Assembly: GCA_017936885.1 (NCBI GenBank)
Contig: JAGBEO010000029.1
Location: 1 to 64,000, forward strand
Source: Lachnospiraceae bacterium
Lineage (GTDB): Bacteria; Bacillota; Clostridia; Lachnospirales; Lachnospiraceae
Direction: 5' to 3'
Length of the DNA stretch: 64,000 nt
The notes beneath the pieces are model-generated. The model ran no database searches, was not told where the DNA came from, and saw only the letters and a list, made by a program, of their open reading frames with translations. Made by a program: the position numbers and the translations under genes. Below are positions 43,822-52,095 of this stretch, in pieces. Each line of letters opens with the position of its first letter. Within the stretch, counting starts at the first letter, position 1.

Positions 43822-44553
43822 TTATTTTCCGCAATATACTTTTATAGCTTCATAGATAAATTCCGCAGTTCCTTCACCGCCCATCTTATCAATGTTTTCT
43901 GTGAACTCTCCACCAGCAGCATATGCAGCCCCAAGTCCGCGAAGAATATCATTTGAACAAGTATACATATTCTCTGTAATAAAGTCCTGCACTTTCTTTA
44001 CCTGAGCCTGAACCTCCTCAGAGGCAGGATCCATCTCCTTCATGGTTCCAAACTCCTCAAAGTATTTCATGAAATCGTTCATAAGACCGGCTTCATACTC
44101 CTTAGTCCAGTTCTTACTCTTTTCCGCAAATTCCTTATATTCAGAAGTTTGTCCCCACTGCTCTTTAGCCTTTTTTGAATATTCATCAAGCTTACTTGAA
44201 TCGAATGCTGTAAAATTCAAATATCTCACTCCTCTCTTTTTTAGATACTTGCACATCGTAAGCAGGTTCTCAATATGTTCTTTCTTAAGCTCCAATAGCT
44301 CTATCTGCTGTTCCAGTGCCTTCGTCTTGTTAAAGTCTGATCTGTTTACAATATCTTCTATATCCTTAAGCGGAAACTCAAGCTCCCTAAACAGTAAAAT
44401 CTGTTGCAATTTTTCCAGAGCTGCATCGTCATACAGTCTGTACCCGGACTCCGTATACTCTGCCGGCTTCAAAAGTCCTATTTTATCATAATACTGCAAG
44501 GTGCGTATACTCACTCCTGTCAGCTTACTTACTTCATTTACTGTCATCATGGC
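43822..44553 (-). CDS. MerR-family regulator with TipAS domain
   Basis: A 243-residue regulator. The amino domain is a MerR winged helix (TVNEVSKLTGVSIRTLQYYDKIGLL, residues 3-28) followed by the dimerisation coil. The carboxy domain (from about 130) fits the TipAS antibiotic-recognition domain. TipA-type regulators are activated by thiopeptide or related drugs. The ATG at 44553 has AAGGAG nine bases ahead. Its promoter has the 19-base spacer typical of MerR control. Confidence 0.85.
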   Translation of the reverse strand, partial: AMMTVNEVSKLTGVSIRTLQYYDKIGLLKPAEYTESGYRLYDDAALEKLQQILLFRELEFPLKDIEDIVNRSDFNKTKALEQQIELLELKKEHIENLLTMCKYLKKRGVRYLNFTAFDSSKLDEYSKKAKEQWGQTSEYKEFAEKSKNWTKEYEAGLMNDFMKYFEEFGTMKEMDPASEEVQAQVKKVQDFITENMYTCSNDILRGLGAAYAAGGEFTENIDKMGGEGTAEFIYEAIKVYCGK

Positions 44554-44578
44554 TTTCATCTCCTTCACGTGTAACTAT

Positions 44579-44609
44579 ACCATAAACTATTACGTAACGT
44601 AGGAGTCAA
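44579..44609 (-). promoter_or_regulatory. MerR-type promoter with 19-base spacer
   Basis: On the minus strand TTGACT, exactly 19 bases, TATGGT. The spacer contains CTACGTTACGTAATAG, an imperfect dyad suitable for MerR binding and autoactivation. Confidence 0.65.
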
Positions 44610-44616
44610 CACCTTT

Positions 44617-44654
44617 TTTCAAAAAAGTTTGAGCCAGGGCATTCGCCTTGGCTC
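44617..44654 (-). terminator. Rho-independent terminator
   Basis: GAGCCAAGGC and GCCCTGGCTC arms around GAAT, followed by AAACTTTTTT on the minus strand. It closes the small gene at 44679. Its arms resemble those of the terminator at 43778. Confidence 0.65.
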
Positions 44655-44678
44655 GTAAACTGCATTTTATATATTTAA

Positions 44679-44837
44679 TTAGTCCATCCTTGATTCAGCC
44701 TGCTTTCTCATAGAATCTCTAAACTTATCAAATATTTTCTTTTCTTCTTCGGTAAGCTTAATACCTTCTTTGACTTTCACATCATGATGTATAAATGTAA
44801 TTTTTCCTTCGATTTCCTTTGGTATCCACGGAATCAT
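44679..44837 (-). CDS. Hypothetical 52-residue protein
   Basis: A short frame starting MIPWIPKEIEGKITFIHHD with GGAGAGAGC ahead and ending QAESRMD just before a terminator. The second half is a charged helix (KLTEEEKKIFDKFRDSM). No family is recognised. It follows the gene at 44924 in the same direction. Confidence 0.5.
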   Translation of the reverse strand: MIPWIPKEIEGKITFIHHDVKVKEGIKLTEEEKKIFDKFRDSMRKQAESRMD

Positions 44838-44923
44838 ATGCTCTCTCCATACTGTGAATAGGGTACTTATCCCTCTTATAATCTGTGTTCATTATATCAT
44901 TGACTTTCGGTGGAATCACCAAT

Positions 44924-45226
44924 TTAAGAATATTGCTGAACGAACTGTTCAAAGATTGGATTTTTGGTGTGAAGCTTGTAGTCATCATGACAGATAATCT
45001 CTAATACTGCATCCAAAACTGATGCCGTTGTTGTCTGCTCATGGTATTCATGCTCCTTCTTGTACTTATGCATCAATCTGACATATTTAAACTTATGGTC
45101 TATAAGCGGCATTATCACCCAATAATGACCAGTGTTCTTTGACTGTACCTCATACATCACAGGGTTCTCCGTTATAATATTGAAGTACGGATTACCTAGC
45201 ATCTCCTTATCCTTAGCTGTAAACAT
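44924..45226 (-). CDS. Hypothetical protein, paralogue of the gene at 10812
   Basis: A 100-residue protein aligning by eye with residues 45-105 of the protein at 10812-11210 (SKNTGHYWVI, LMHKYKKEHEYHEQTTTASVLDAVLEIICHDDYKL). Function unknown. GGTAAGGATG precedes the ATG. It lies close to the right end of the element. Confidence 0.65.
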   Translation of the reverse strand: MFTAKDKEMLGNPYFNIITENPVMYEVQSKNTGHYWVIMPLIDHKFKYVRLMHKYKKEHEYHEQTTTASVLDAVLEIICHDDYKLHTKNPIFEQFVQQYS

Positions 45227-45301
45227 CCATCCTTACCTTCCTTTCATAAAACCAGACCAAATATTACAAACACTTATCTTTACTCCCTCATAAAGAATCC
45301 T

Positions 45302-45445
45302 TTAATTTCCACATAAAACATACCTGTGTTTTGCGTTAGGCTTTTCCACAATAATCAATATAATCTCCACGGTTCCCATTCCTTCTTCTTCCTGTAAGAA
45401 TGTCTTAAAATTCTTCAGTTTTCCTCTTTCCTTTTTCATCTGCAT
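45302..45445 (-). pseudogene. flp: Flp pilin gene, truncated by the element
   Basis: The start MQMKKERGKLKNF, the cleavage region QEEEGMGTVE and the first part of the helix (IILIIV) match class III Flp prepilins, where cleavage follows Gly and the Glu lies five residues later. The helix then breaks into EKPNAKHRYVLCGN and a stop, so the rest of the pilin is missing. GGAGG lies eight bases before the ATG at 45445. It follows tadC in the Tad operon. The joint at about 45,350 is taken as the right end of the mobile element. Downstream tad genes would be cut off as well. Confidence 0.8.
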
Positions 45446-45650
45446 AGCTTTTTCCTCCTCTAAATTTGTATTTATTTGTCTTACCTGCTGCATCTGAATC
45501 TTTTCCTGTTTTCTTATTCAGAATTACAAAAAGCTGTATGAGAGAATGCTTACTCTTTGTATGCTTACGGTAAGAAAGATTTGCTCGCGAACCGCAGAGC
45601 CTTCCGGCAAAGAACTCATTGATGCAAACCTTAACAATGTTTGTCAAACA

Positions 45651-47105
45651 TTACATAAAAGAAAAATATGCCGGAATCATAATGATTACCATAACAATAC
45701 ATAACATCATCATCATCGGTAAGAGCAGCTTCGTGCCCGCTTCCTCGCCCAGCTTTTTAGCCAGACCTTTTCTTTCCGCGAAAGCATTATCCGCCTCCTG
45801 CCTCAGCATCTGCAACAGATCATTACTGCCTTTCCTGATATTTTGTGATAAAAGCGCACTGAGTTTCATATAGGACTGCACCTGACAACGCTTCCCGAAA
45901 TGATCATATGCCTCTGTTTCCGATCTGCCGCTTTGCAGTTCATAACAAATCATAATAATCTCTTCATATACATATCTTTTTCTCCTATTACTCTGTTTCT
46001 TATAATCTTCGCCCATTTTGAAAAAAGCATTTCTAATCGTCATACCCGCTCCCATATAGAGCGCAAGTTTATTGACAATTTCCGGATAATCCAACAAAAG
46101 TTCTTTCTTCCTCCGTTCCAGCTTCTGGTCCAGATCTTTATCACGCCCCCAATACATAACTCCTGCGGTAAGCACTATCAACAATAAGAAATATCCGCTG
46201 CTGTCTGCTATGATCTCCTGCCAGACAATAGGTTTTTCTCCCACATTCTCAGGAAGTACCATATTTTCTCCATGCTTTGTCTTCTCCGCCTGTACGTGCA
46301 TAAGTTCCTCCACCTGTTGGCGCAACAGTTCTCTGTCAGTGTATATAACTGGGTTGACTTTCACATATAACTGATAATCCCACGACCACTGCTCATAACT
46401 AAAATGTGCCGTCAGGGTAACGATGTCACCTTCTGCCAATTCCTTATTGTTCACTGCCCCATCTGTATTAATAAGAGCATAGCTGCTGCTCTCCCAGGCA
46501 ATCTCAAAAGGGTATCCCTCCAGACTTGTAACCAAGTCCAAATCCTGTCGTACATCCTCCAAGCTCTCATTATTTCCCCGAATAATATCTGCCAAAATTA
46601 CAGTTGCTTTCTCATACAGTACTTCGGCCTCTTCCTCTGTGTACTTGCGCTCCTCTACCAGATATTCAAAGATTTCTTCCTCTTCTCCTTCAATCCGTGC
46701 GGACAGTTCTACCGGTACTTCACCCAAGCCATATGAATTTCTCCCTATATAATTACCATCCGTCAGTAAGGGATGACTATGTGCACTGATCCATGCACCC
46801 AGACAGAGCAAAACCCCTAAGAAGACTACTGTAAGTATCAGACTGTACTGTGACAGATAATGGTCTCTGACCTGTTTGCTTACCGCAATGGAAGGCTGCA
46901 GTATTTTCAGCTTCTCTCCTAACTGCCGCCTGTACAAGTCGCTTTTCCAATTGCGCTTACCGCCTCTTATCCTTCGCTGCAGATTCTGTTTCTTACATAA
47001 TATGTAAGATGCCGTCTTTCGAAAAAAGCCTTTTTCTTCTTCCTTCCGTGACAAGACAAATAATATAAAATATGCTGCTAATATAGCTGTATATAAATAG
47101 ATCAT
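45651..47105 (-). CDS. tadC: TadC-like pilus assembly membrane protein
   Basis: A 484-residue inner-membrane protein. Membrane helices near residues 3-18, 88-106 and 306-325 flank an extracytoplasmic insert of about 190 residues. The carboxy 170 residues are a type II secretion F domain (YPEIVNKLALYMGAGMTIRNAF, ending with a helix pair LLLPMMMMLCIVMVIIMIPAYF). The insert makes it longer than usual TadC proteins. GGAGG precedes the ATG. It follows tadB by 17 bases. Confidence 0.85.
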   Translation of the reverse strand: MIYLYTAILAAYFILFVLSRKEEEKGFFRKTASYILCKKQNLQRRIRGGKRNWKSDLYRRQLGEKLKILQPSIAVSKQVRDHYLSQYSLILTVVFLGVLLCLGAWISAHSHPLLTDGNYIGRNSYGLGEVPVELSARIEGEEEEIFEYLVEERKYTEEEAEVLYEKATVILADIIRGNNESLEDVRQDLDLVTSLEGYPFEIAWESSSYALINTDGAVNNKELAEGDIVTLTAHFSYEQWSWDYQLYVKVNPVIYTDRELLRQQVEELMHVQAEKTKHGENMVLPENVGEKPIVWQEIIADSSGYFLLLIVLTAGVMYWGRDKDLDQKLERRKKELLLDYPEIVNKLALYMGAGMTIRNAFFKMGEDYKKQSNRRKRYVYEEIIMICYELQSGRSETEAYDHFGKRCQVQSYMKLSALLSQNIRKGSNDLLQMLRQEADNAFAERKGLAKKLGEEAGTKLLLPMMMMLCIVMVIIMIPAYFSFM

Positions 47106-47122
47106 TTATCCTCCATTCTCTT

Positions 47123-47881
47123 TCAGACCTCAATATTCACAATCCGTTTAGACAGCAGATAGGCTGCACCGTAAAATCCCAGACAAACAGTCATGATTAT
47201 AATTCCGATCAAATTGTGGTACAGCACATCGAAGAATCCCTTAGAAGTAGTACCCACATAGAAGATAATTAAAAAAGGCACCATGTTCATGATTTTCTGC
47301 TCCATCTTCCTGGCACTGAGCATCAACTGGATTTCTTTATCCGTCTCTGTCTTCTGTTCAATGACTGCCGCTGTCTTCGCCAAAATATCGGTCATATTGC
47401 CGCCGCTTCTCTTCGCAATCATAAAAACATCCGCAAATTGCATAATATCCGGCTGGTGACTTCTCTGCCCCATGCTGTAAAGCAATTTTTCAAGCACTGC
47501 ATTATTCTCCAGTCCTGCTATTATATGCCGTACTTCCTGACAAATCGGACTATCCGCACCATATAGCATCTCTATATCCCGATAAGATTCCCGGAATGCA
47601 TTTTCCACGGAATATCCTGCTTTTAAATTGGCTGATACGGACAGAATCAGATCCTTGAACTGCACACTTAACTCCTGCCCTCTCTTTTTAGCCAGTTCCT
47701 TCTTCTTTTCCCGCAAGAACAGAATCATAACCGGAAACAGGCACAAAAATGCAATCCAGGATTGATAGAAGAAATATCCGATCATTGCTATCAGAGCAAT
47801 TCCCTCCAAAAAATAGAGAATCCCCTCTTTTATGCCGAAATGATACTCAGCATAATCCGGCAGACTGTAGTTTTTCGACAT
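47123..47881 (-). CDS. tadB: TadB-like pilus assembly membrane protein
   Basis: A 252-residue membrane protein with an F-type domain (LSVQFKDLILSVSANLKAGYSVENAFRES near 75-103; FMIAKRSGGNMTDILAKTA near 155) and closing helices. TadB and TadC form the platform for Flp pilus assembly. Its start lies 35 bases inside the end of cpaF. Confidence 0.87.
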   Translation of the reverse strand: MSKNYSLPDYAEYHFGIKEGILYFLEGIALIAMIGYFFYQSWIAFLCLFPVMILFLREKKKELAKKRGQELSVQFKDLILSVSANLKAGYSVENAFRESYRDIEMLYGADSPICQEVRHIIAGLENNAVLEKLLYSMGQRSHQPDIMQFADVFMIAKRSGGNMTDILAKTAAVIEQKTETDKEIQLMLSARKMEQKIMNMVPFLIIFYVGTTSKGFFDVLYHNLIGIIIMTVCLGFYGAAYLLSKRIVNIEV

Positions 47882-49067
47882 ACGATAACTCCCCTTTCTT
47901 CTGCAAGCTCCCTAAAATCCTGCCATCCGAGTCTACTCCCGTCTCTGTAAAGTAATACAGTGGTTTTAATACGATTTCTCCCTCCATATACCCTATCACT
48001 TCCGCAATCTCCAACACTTTTCTGGATTTGTCCCGAAGTCTCCCTAAGTGGATGATGATATCAATACCGGAAGCAATCTGCTGTTTGATTGCGTTAAGCG
48101 GTATTTCTATCCCCATCAGAATCATATTTTCCAGGCGGCTCAGCATATCCTTGGAGCTGTTAGCATGCCCCGTAGACATGGAGCCGTCGTGACCGGTGTT
48201 TAAACACTGCATCATATCGAATGCTTCCCCGCCCCGTACTTCACCCACAATAATCCGGTCCGGGCGCATACGCAAAGATGTTTTAATCAGATCTCTGATC
48301 GTTATCTCCTGACAGCCTTCCACATTTACATTCCTCGTCTCCATCCGCACCAGATTAGGAATGTTTCGAATCTGTAATTCCGCACTGTCTTCTATGGTAA
48401 TAATTCTCTCTTCCGCCGGAATATAATTAGACAGAGCATTTAAGAATGTGGTCTTGCCGGAACCGGTGCCGCCGCTGATAAAGATGTTATATTTCGCCTG
48501 CACCAGCTTTTGCAGCCATACACATACCTCTGATGTAACGGAACCGTATGAAATCAAATCCTCCATTGTAATCGGATTGTCCGGGAATCGCCTGATCGTC
48601 ACGATCGGTCCGTTGAGGGCCACCGGATTAAGCACCACATTCACGCGGGCACCATTGCTAAGTCTTGCATCTACGATTGGCGAGGCTTCATTTACCACTC
48701 TGTTGCAGTCCGCTACAATCTGCTGAATCACATTGTGCAGCTTCTCTTCGCTGTCGAACTGCAAATCACTCTGATAAAGCCTGCCGTCCTTTTCAATAAA
48801 AATATTGTGGGGCCCGTTAATCATAATCTCCGTAATACGGGGCTCGTCCACCAATTCCTGCAGAACATCCAGCTTTCGGATGGCATGAAACAGTTCTCTG
48901 CGAAGCTTTGCCTTATCTGATAACGTAAGCGGCATTTCCCTGCTTTCCCGAAGCATGATTTCATCAATCAGATCCTGTATCTCCTCGTCTGAATGTTCCC
49001 GGGAATAATCAATGCTCTCTGCCAGTTTTTCCTGTAATTTTCTTTTAAAGTCCTCTCTATTTTCCAT
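47847..49067 (-). CDS. cpaF: CpaF/TadA pilus assembly ATPase
   Basis: A 406-residue ATPase that drives Flp pilus assembly. Walker A is SGGTGSGKTT near residue 199, Asp box ITIEDSAELQ near 225, Walker B-like GEVRGGEAFDM near 275 and STGHANSS near 295. It overlaps the CpaE gene by 11 bases. It is clearly different from the element's own TadA-type ATPase at 15.8 kb. Confidence 0.93.
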   Translation of the reverse strand: MENREDFKRKLQEKLAESIDYSREHSDEEIQDLIDEIMLRESREMPLTLSDKAKLRRELFHAIRKLDVLQELVDEPRITEIMINGPHNIFIEKDGRLYQSDLQFDSEEKLHNVIQQIVADCNRVVNEASPIVDARLSNGARVNVVLNPVALNGPIVTIRRFPDNPITMEDLISYGSVTSEVCVWLQKLVQAKYNIFISGGTGSGKTTFLNALSNYIPAEERIITIEDSAELQIRNIPNLVRMETRNVNVEGCQEITIRDLIKTSLRMRPDRIIVGEVRGGEAFDMMQCLNTGHDGSMSTGHANSSKDMLSRLENMILMGIEIPLNAIKQQIASGIDIIIHLGRLRDKSRKVLEIAEVIGYMEGEIVLKPLYYFTETGVDSDGRILGSLQKKGELSYVEKLQSAGLC

Positions 49068-50070
49068 AGATATCCTCTTCCATAATAGACTTCACATATT
49101 CAGCCAGTTCTCCATGTGTCATCAGCTCTAAATCCGGCGGAAGTTTTTGAAATACCGGGAATCTGCACTTTACAGTCTTCTCTGCGATCTCTTCCAGTTC
49201 ATTAAACTTTAGTACCTGTTCATATTGATTGATCTTAGCCTCCGCAAAGCTGTCTTCCTTGGTAATGGTGTAGATTTTATAACACTGCCTTAGGAGATCA
49301 AACAGCCCGTCCATCCCATCATCCAGATCCAGAATGATGTATTCATACTGTCCCATTGCGGCGATTTCCCTGCACAGCTCTGCCCACTGTCTGCCGCTTA
49401 CCTCCCTAAGTCCCAGAGGCGACTGTATGGGAGGAATATAGTCTAACCCGTTTATATTCTGCAAAATTGACGGCAGCCGCATGGCTAACTTCTCCTTCGC
49501 GCACTGGAAATAATACATGACATCCATCATATCCGCCGAAAATTCCCGCCGGAGCAATTGCCCCAGCCCGGAATAGTATTCAAAGTTGAGATAGAGCACT
49601 TTATGCTTCTTCGCTAACATTTGTCCCAGCGTCAATGCAAAAGAAGTCTGCAAACACCTTTTAACGGGGGAATACATTCCGATCAGCTTTACTTCCCAGT
49701 TCGCTGTCCCCTCCTGTTTTGTCCAATCCATCAAATCTTCTACCGAAATGAAAATTCTCTGCAATATCTGATCCGGACTCTGATACTTGCTGATATAACA
49801 CAAATCCTCCCTTTCCTGCTTCTCATTCTCCTGCAGGACAAACATCTGCATCACTTTTTGTTTTACATATTCTTCTTTTAGAAGTCTTAATGCACTTTCC
49901 GCAATCAGAAGAATCTCTATTTCCTCCCGCTCTGCCAGCTTCTGCAATTTCTCCACCTCGGTAAACAGATGAAGCGCATAGGGAAATCGTCCTTTTTCCA
50001 GTACATACTCTGCCAGACGGAATGCATATGCTTCCTCCGTATCGCAGATCGCCATAATCTTTTGTTTCAA
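49057..50070 (-). CDS. CpaE/TadZ-like pilus localisation protein
   Basis: A 337-residue protein with an amino receiver-like domain and a MinD-like carboxy domain (KLIGMYSPVKRCLQTSFALTLGQ near 130, YIILDLDDGMDGL near 245). The deviant Walker loop is degenerate, as in many TadZ proteins. It begins with TTG, preceded by GGAGG at six bases, and overlaps the prepilin peptidase gene by four bases. Confidence 0.75.
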   Translation of the reverse strand: MKQKIMAICDTEEAYAFRLAEYVLEKGRFPYALHLFTEVEKLQKLAEREEIEILLIAESALRLLKEEYVKQKVMQMFVLQENEKQEREDLCYISKYQSPDQILQRIFISVEDLMDWTKQEGTANWEVKLIGMYSPVKRCLQTSFALTLGQMLAKKHKVLYLNFEYYSGLGQLLRREFSADMMDVMYYFQCAKEKLAMRLPSILQNINGLDYIPPIQSPLGLREVSGRQWAELCREIAAMGQYEYIILDLDDGMDGLFDLLRQCYKIYTITKEDSFAEAKINQYEQVLKFNELEEIAEKTVKCRFPVFQKLPPDLELMTHGELAEYVKSIMEEDIYGK

Positions 50071-50594
50071 AGCAACCCTCCTACTTTCAGCACCGCGCTG
50101 AATAAGATCGGTACTGCAAAATGAATCTTATTGCGCCGGTACATGTGATAATCCTGTATCAAATCCTCTCCGTACAATTTCCATTGCTTTGTAAGCATGA
50201 CCTCCGATAAATAGGATAAAAAATACTGCATTCTCTCCCGCCCGTTATGCTCTGCCAATAGCTTAATAAGCGAAAAAACCGCACCGATCACAAAAGCTCC
50301 CGCCAAAATGACCATAGACTCTTTTACCGCATAAAAACTTCCGATCATGATGAACAGCTTGACGTCACCGGCACCCAATGCACCGATTTTATATATGGGA
50401 TATAAAAGCAGAAACGCCAGAAGCATAGAACCGATAGACTTCCATAGATCTTTGTCCGTCCACAGACTGCCGGACAAGCCCAGAATAATTCCGAGAAGGA
50501 TAAAACCATTCGGAATCCGGTCTGTTTTCAAATCTGCCAGTGCCGCAAGCAAAAGCAACAAAAGTAATAGTGATTGATAATAACTCAGTCCAAT
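50067..50594 (-). CDS. Prepilin peptidase TadV/CpaA, probable ATT start
   Basis: A 175-residue A24 aspartic peptidase with ADLKTDRIPN near residue 28 and GALGAGDVKLF near 80. It should process the Flp prepilin. The reading frame has no ATG, GTG or TTG near its ribosome-binding site: GGAGG is followed after seven bases by ATT (50594), then GGACTGAGT. The first in-frame TTG lies within the first membrane helix. ATT initiation is rare, so either this is a regulated start or the codon is mutated. It begins the Tad operon. Confidence 0.8.
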   Translation of the reverse strand: MGLSYYQSLLLLLLLLAALADLKTDRIPNGFILLGIILGLSGSLWTDKDLWKSIGSMLLAFLLLYPIYKIGALGAGDVKLFIMIGSFYAVKESMVILAGAFVIGAVFSLIKLLAEHNGRERMQYFLSYLSEVMLTKQWKLYGEDLIQDYHMYRRNKIHFAVPILFSAVLKVGGLL

Positions 50595-50781
50595 AGAACC
50601 ACCTCCGTATCATAAATAATATCGACTCAATGAAATAAATGGGATGACTCTCCCGATGCCATGAAGCACTGAAATAAAGCAACGCTTTACAAAGAATTTC
50701 TTGAGTTGTGAGTTGAATTATATACACATCTTTATGACTTGTCTACCCATATTTTTGAAAAAAAGTTTTTTTGTGAAAAAT

Positions 50782-51054
50782 CTACAACATTTTAAAAAAA
50801 TGTATACCGTAAAGCACGATAAGCCCCGGAAATCCAAGGAATCCGGATGTCAAAACAGTGAGCGGATTAATGCCTACCGCCATAGAAATATTCTGTGCCG
50901 CCAACAAATAATTCAGAAAATAAATCCCGACAGTACCCATGACTGCCCTTAAAATAAAATTCACCAGCCACTCTACCTTTCTTCCCATTGCCCCGATCAA
51001 TAGCACAATTACACAGACTCCCATGATCGCTGCCATTCCACCTATATTTTCCAT
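50782..51054 (-). CDS. bofA: BofA, inhibitor of pro-sigma-K processing
   Basis: A 90-residue membrane protein with two to three helices, a central RAVMGTVGIYFLNYLL segment and the GINPLTVLTSGFLGFPGLIVLYGI carboxy signature of BofA. In Bacillus BofA holds back the SpoIVFB protease during sporulation. It implies a spore-forming host. AGGAGAGG precedes the ATG. In Bacillus it neighbours yaaL; here a YaaL-like gene lies next to it but divergent. Confidence 0.9.
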   Translation of the reverse strand: MENIGGMAAIMGVCVIVLLIGAMGRKVEWLVNFILRAVMGTVGIYFLNYLLAAQNISMAVGINPLTVLTSGFLGFPGLIVLYGIHFFKML

Positions 51055-51252
51055 CCCGTACCTCTCCTGTGCATATCTTATCTGCTTACATAATATGTTG
51101 AGTACTTTTCCAATATTACATGAATATTTATCGTAATTTTACCTATACTTTCTATAAGTGGAAATATTTTACATGAGAGATTACGGATATTAAAAGATAG
51201 GAAGCGTAAAAGGAGATTATCTCACAGCTGTAGAAAGGAATGGTTCTTTACT

Positions 51253-51543
51253 ATGAAAATTTTTTTCCATCAAAGCCCTTGTCTGCTGGCGGACAGTGAC
51301 ACCATCGTTGAGAGAAACAAAATGACAATAAGGGATGAACTTGCACAGACAAAACGTGCTTTGGAAAACGCTTATTCCGGCTTTGATAATGTAACCGACC
51401 CCGACTTGATCGATTGTTACATCTATGAGCTGAATGCTGTCATGAAGCGGTATAAATATTTATTAGAACAGGCAGCAGAAATGGAACTGCTGCCTGAAGA
51501 AAAACATACAGAAGCGTATCGCACGCTGTCTCTGTTTTCATAA
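51253..51543 (+). CDS. DUF2508/YaaL-like protein
   Basis: A 96-residue protein whose central part (DELAQTKRALENAYSGFDNVTDPDLIDCYIYELNAV) has the DUF2508 pattern. Function is unknown in this family; it often neighbours recR and bofA. GAAAGGAATGG precedes the ATG at a slightly long distance. Confidence 0.8.
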   Translation: MKIFFHQSPCLLADSDTIVERNKMTIRDELAQTKRALENAYSGFDNVTDPDLIDCYIYELNAVMKRYKYLLEQAAEMELLPEEKHTEAYRTLSLFS

Positions 51544-51544
51544 T

Positions 51545-52021
51545 TTAAACACAGAAGCCTCTGTTGGATGCAGGATCTGTAATACTTTCCGTAAGAGTAT
51601 TTCTACCGTATGTAAGCCCGGCATATACTGTCTGTGTATTACCCATAACAGGTCCTGACACATCCTGCTCTTCTATCTTCTTATAGGCTTTCCGAAGTTC
51701 TCCGATCACCATACGGACATGCTCCAGATTGTCCTTATCGTAGTGCACAGATGCCTGAATCAATTCTCTGTTTACATAGAGATAGAGCTGTAACAAATTT
51801 TGCGCCAAATCATATTCAAGATGTAAAGATGCCGTCAACTCATCCATACATCCCCGAATCTTACGGATTGCACTTTTATACTCTGTCCGGTCATCCACTG
51901 ACAGTGCTTCTTCTGCCTCATCAATATAAATTAAAACCATCTCATATAGAATCGTGACCAGTTGTGTTTTATTAGCCTGCGTAATCCGCAGAGTATACTC
52001 CTGCTTCAATTCCTTGGTCAT
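51545..52021 (-). CDS. fliS: FliS-like flagellin export chaperone
   Basis: A 158-residue helical protein with the FliS start (YTLRITQANKTQLVTILYEMVLIYIDEA) and the helix LEYDLAQNLLQLYLYVNRELIQA. FliS binds the carboxy end of flagellin and prevents premature polymerisation. It directly follows the flagellin gene. The third codon ATG (52021) has correct spacing to GGAGG. The tail after residue 125 is longer than usual. Confidence 0.85.
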   Translation of the reverse strand: MTKELKQEYTLRITQANKTQLVTILYEMVLIYIDEAEEALSVDDRTEYKSAIRKIRGCMDELTASLHLEYDLAQNLLQLYLYVNRELIQASVHYDKDNLEHVRMVIGELRKAYKKIEEQDVSGPVMGNTQTVYAGLTYGRNTLTESITDPASNRGFCV

Positions 52022-52059
52022 AATCATCCTCCATTTTGAAACATTTTACCGCCAGACAA

Positions 52060-52076
52060 GCGTCAATCTTTGACGC
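52060..52076 (-). terminator. Short hairpin between flagellin and fliS
   Basis: GCGTCAA and TTGACGC around a three-base loop, without a T run. It may attenuate read-through or stabilise the flagellin message. Confidence 0.45.
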
Positions 52077-52095
52077 CTTAGAATAACTTTTTGAC

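Larger units (their letters stand above)
1..45350. mobile_element. Conjugative element with Tn554-like recombinases, left end outside window
   Basis: The stretch holds a TraG/VirD4 coupling protein, VirB4, a NlpC/P60 hydrolase, a MOBP-type relaxase, a MobC-like protein, an oriT candidate, ArdC and RadC proteins, three tyrosine recombinases with a TnpC-like protein, and ParM/ParR-like proteins. The right boundary is inferred at about 45,350, where a Flp pilin reading frame loses its similarity and ends in foreign sequence. No left boundary is visible, so the element is at least 45 kb. Backbone operons share a repeated upstream motif; cargo between 25 and 37 kb does not. Integration by the recombinase trio is inferred from gene content. 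Confidence 0.85.
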
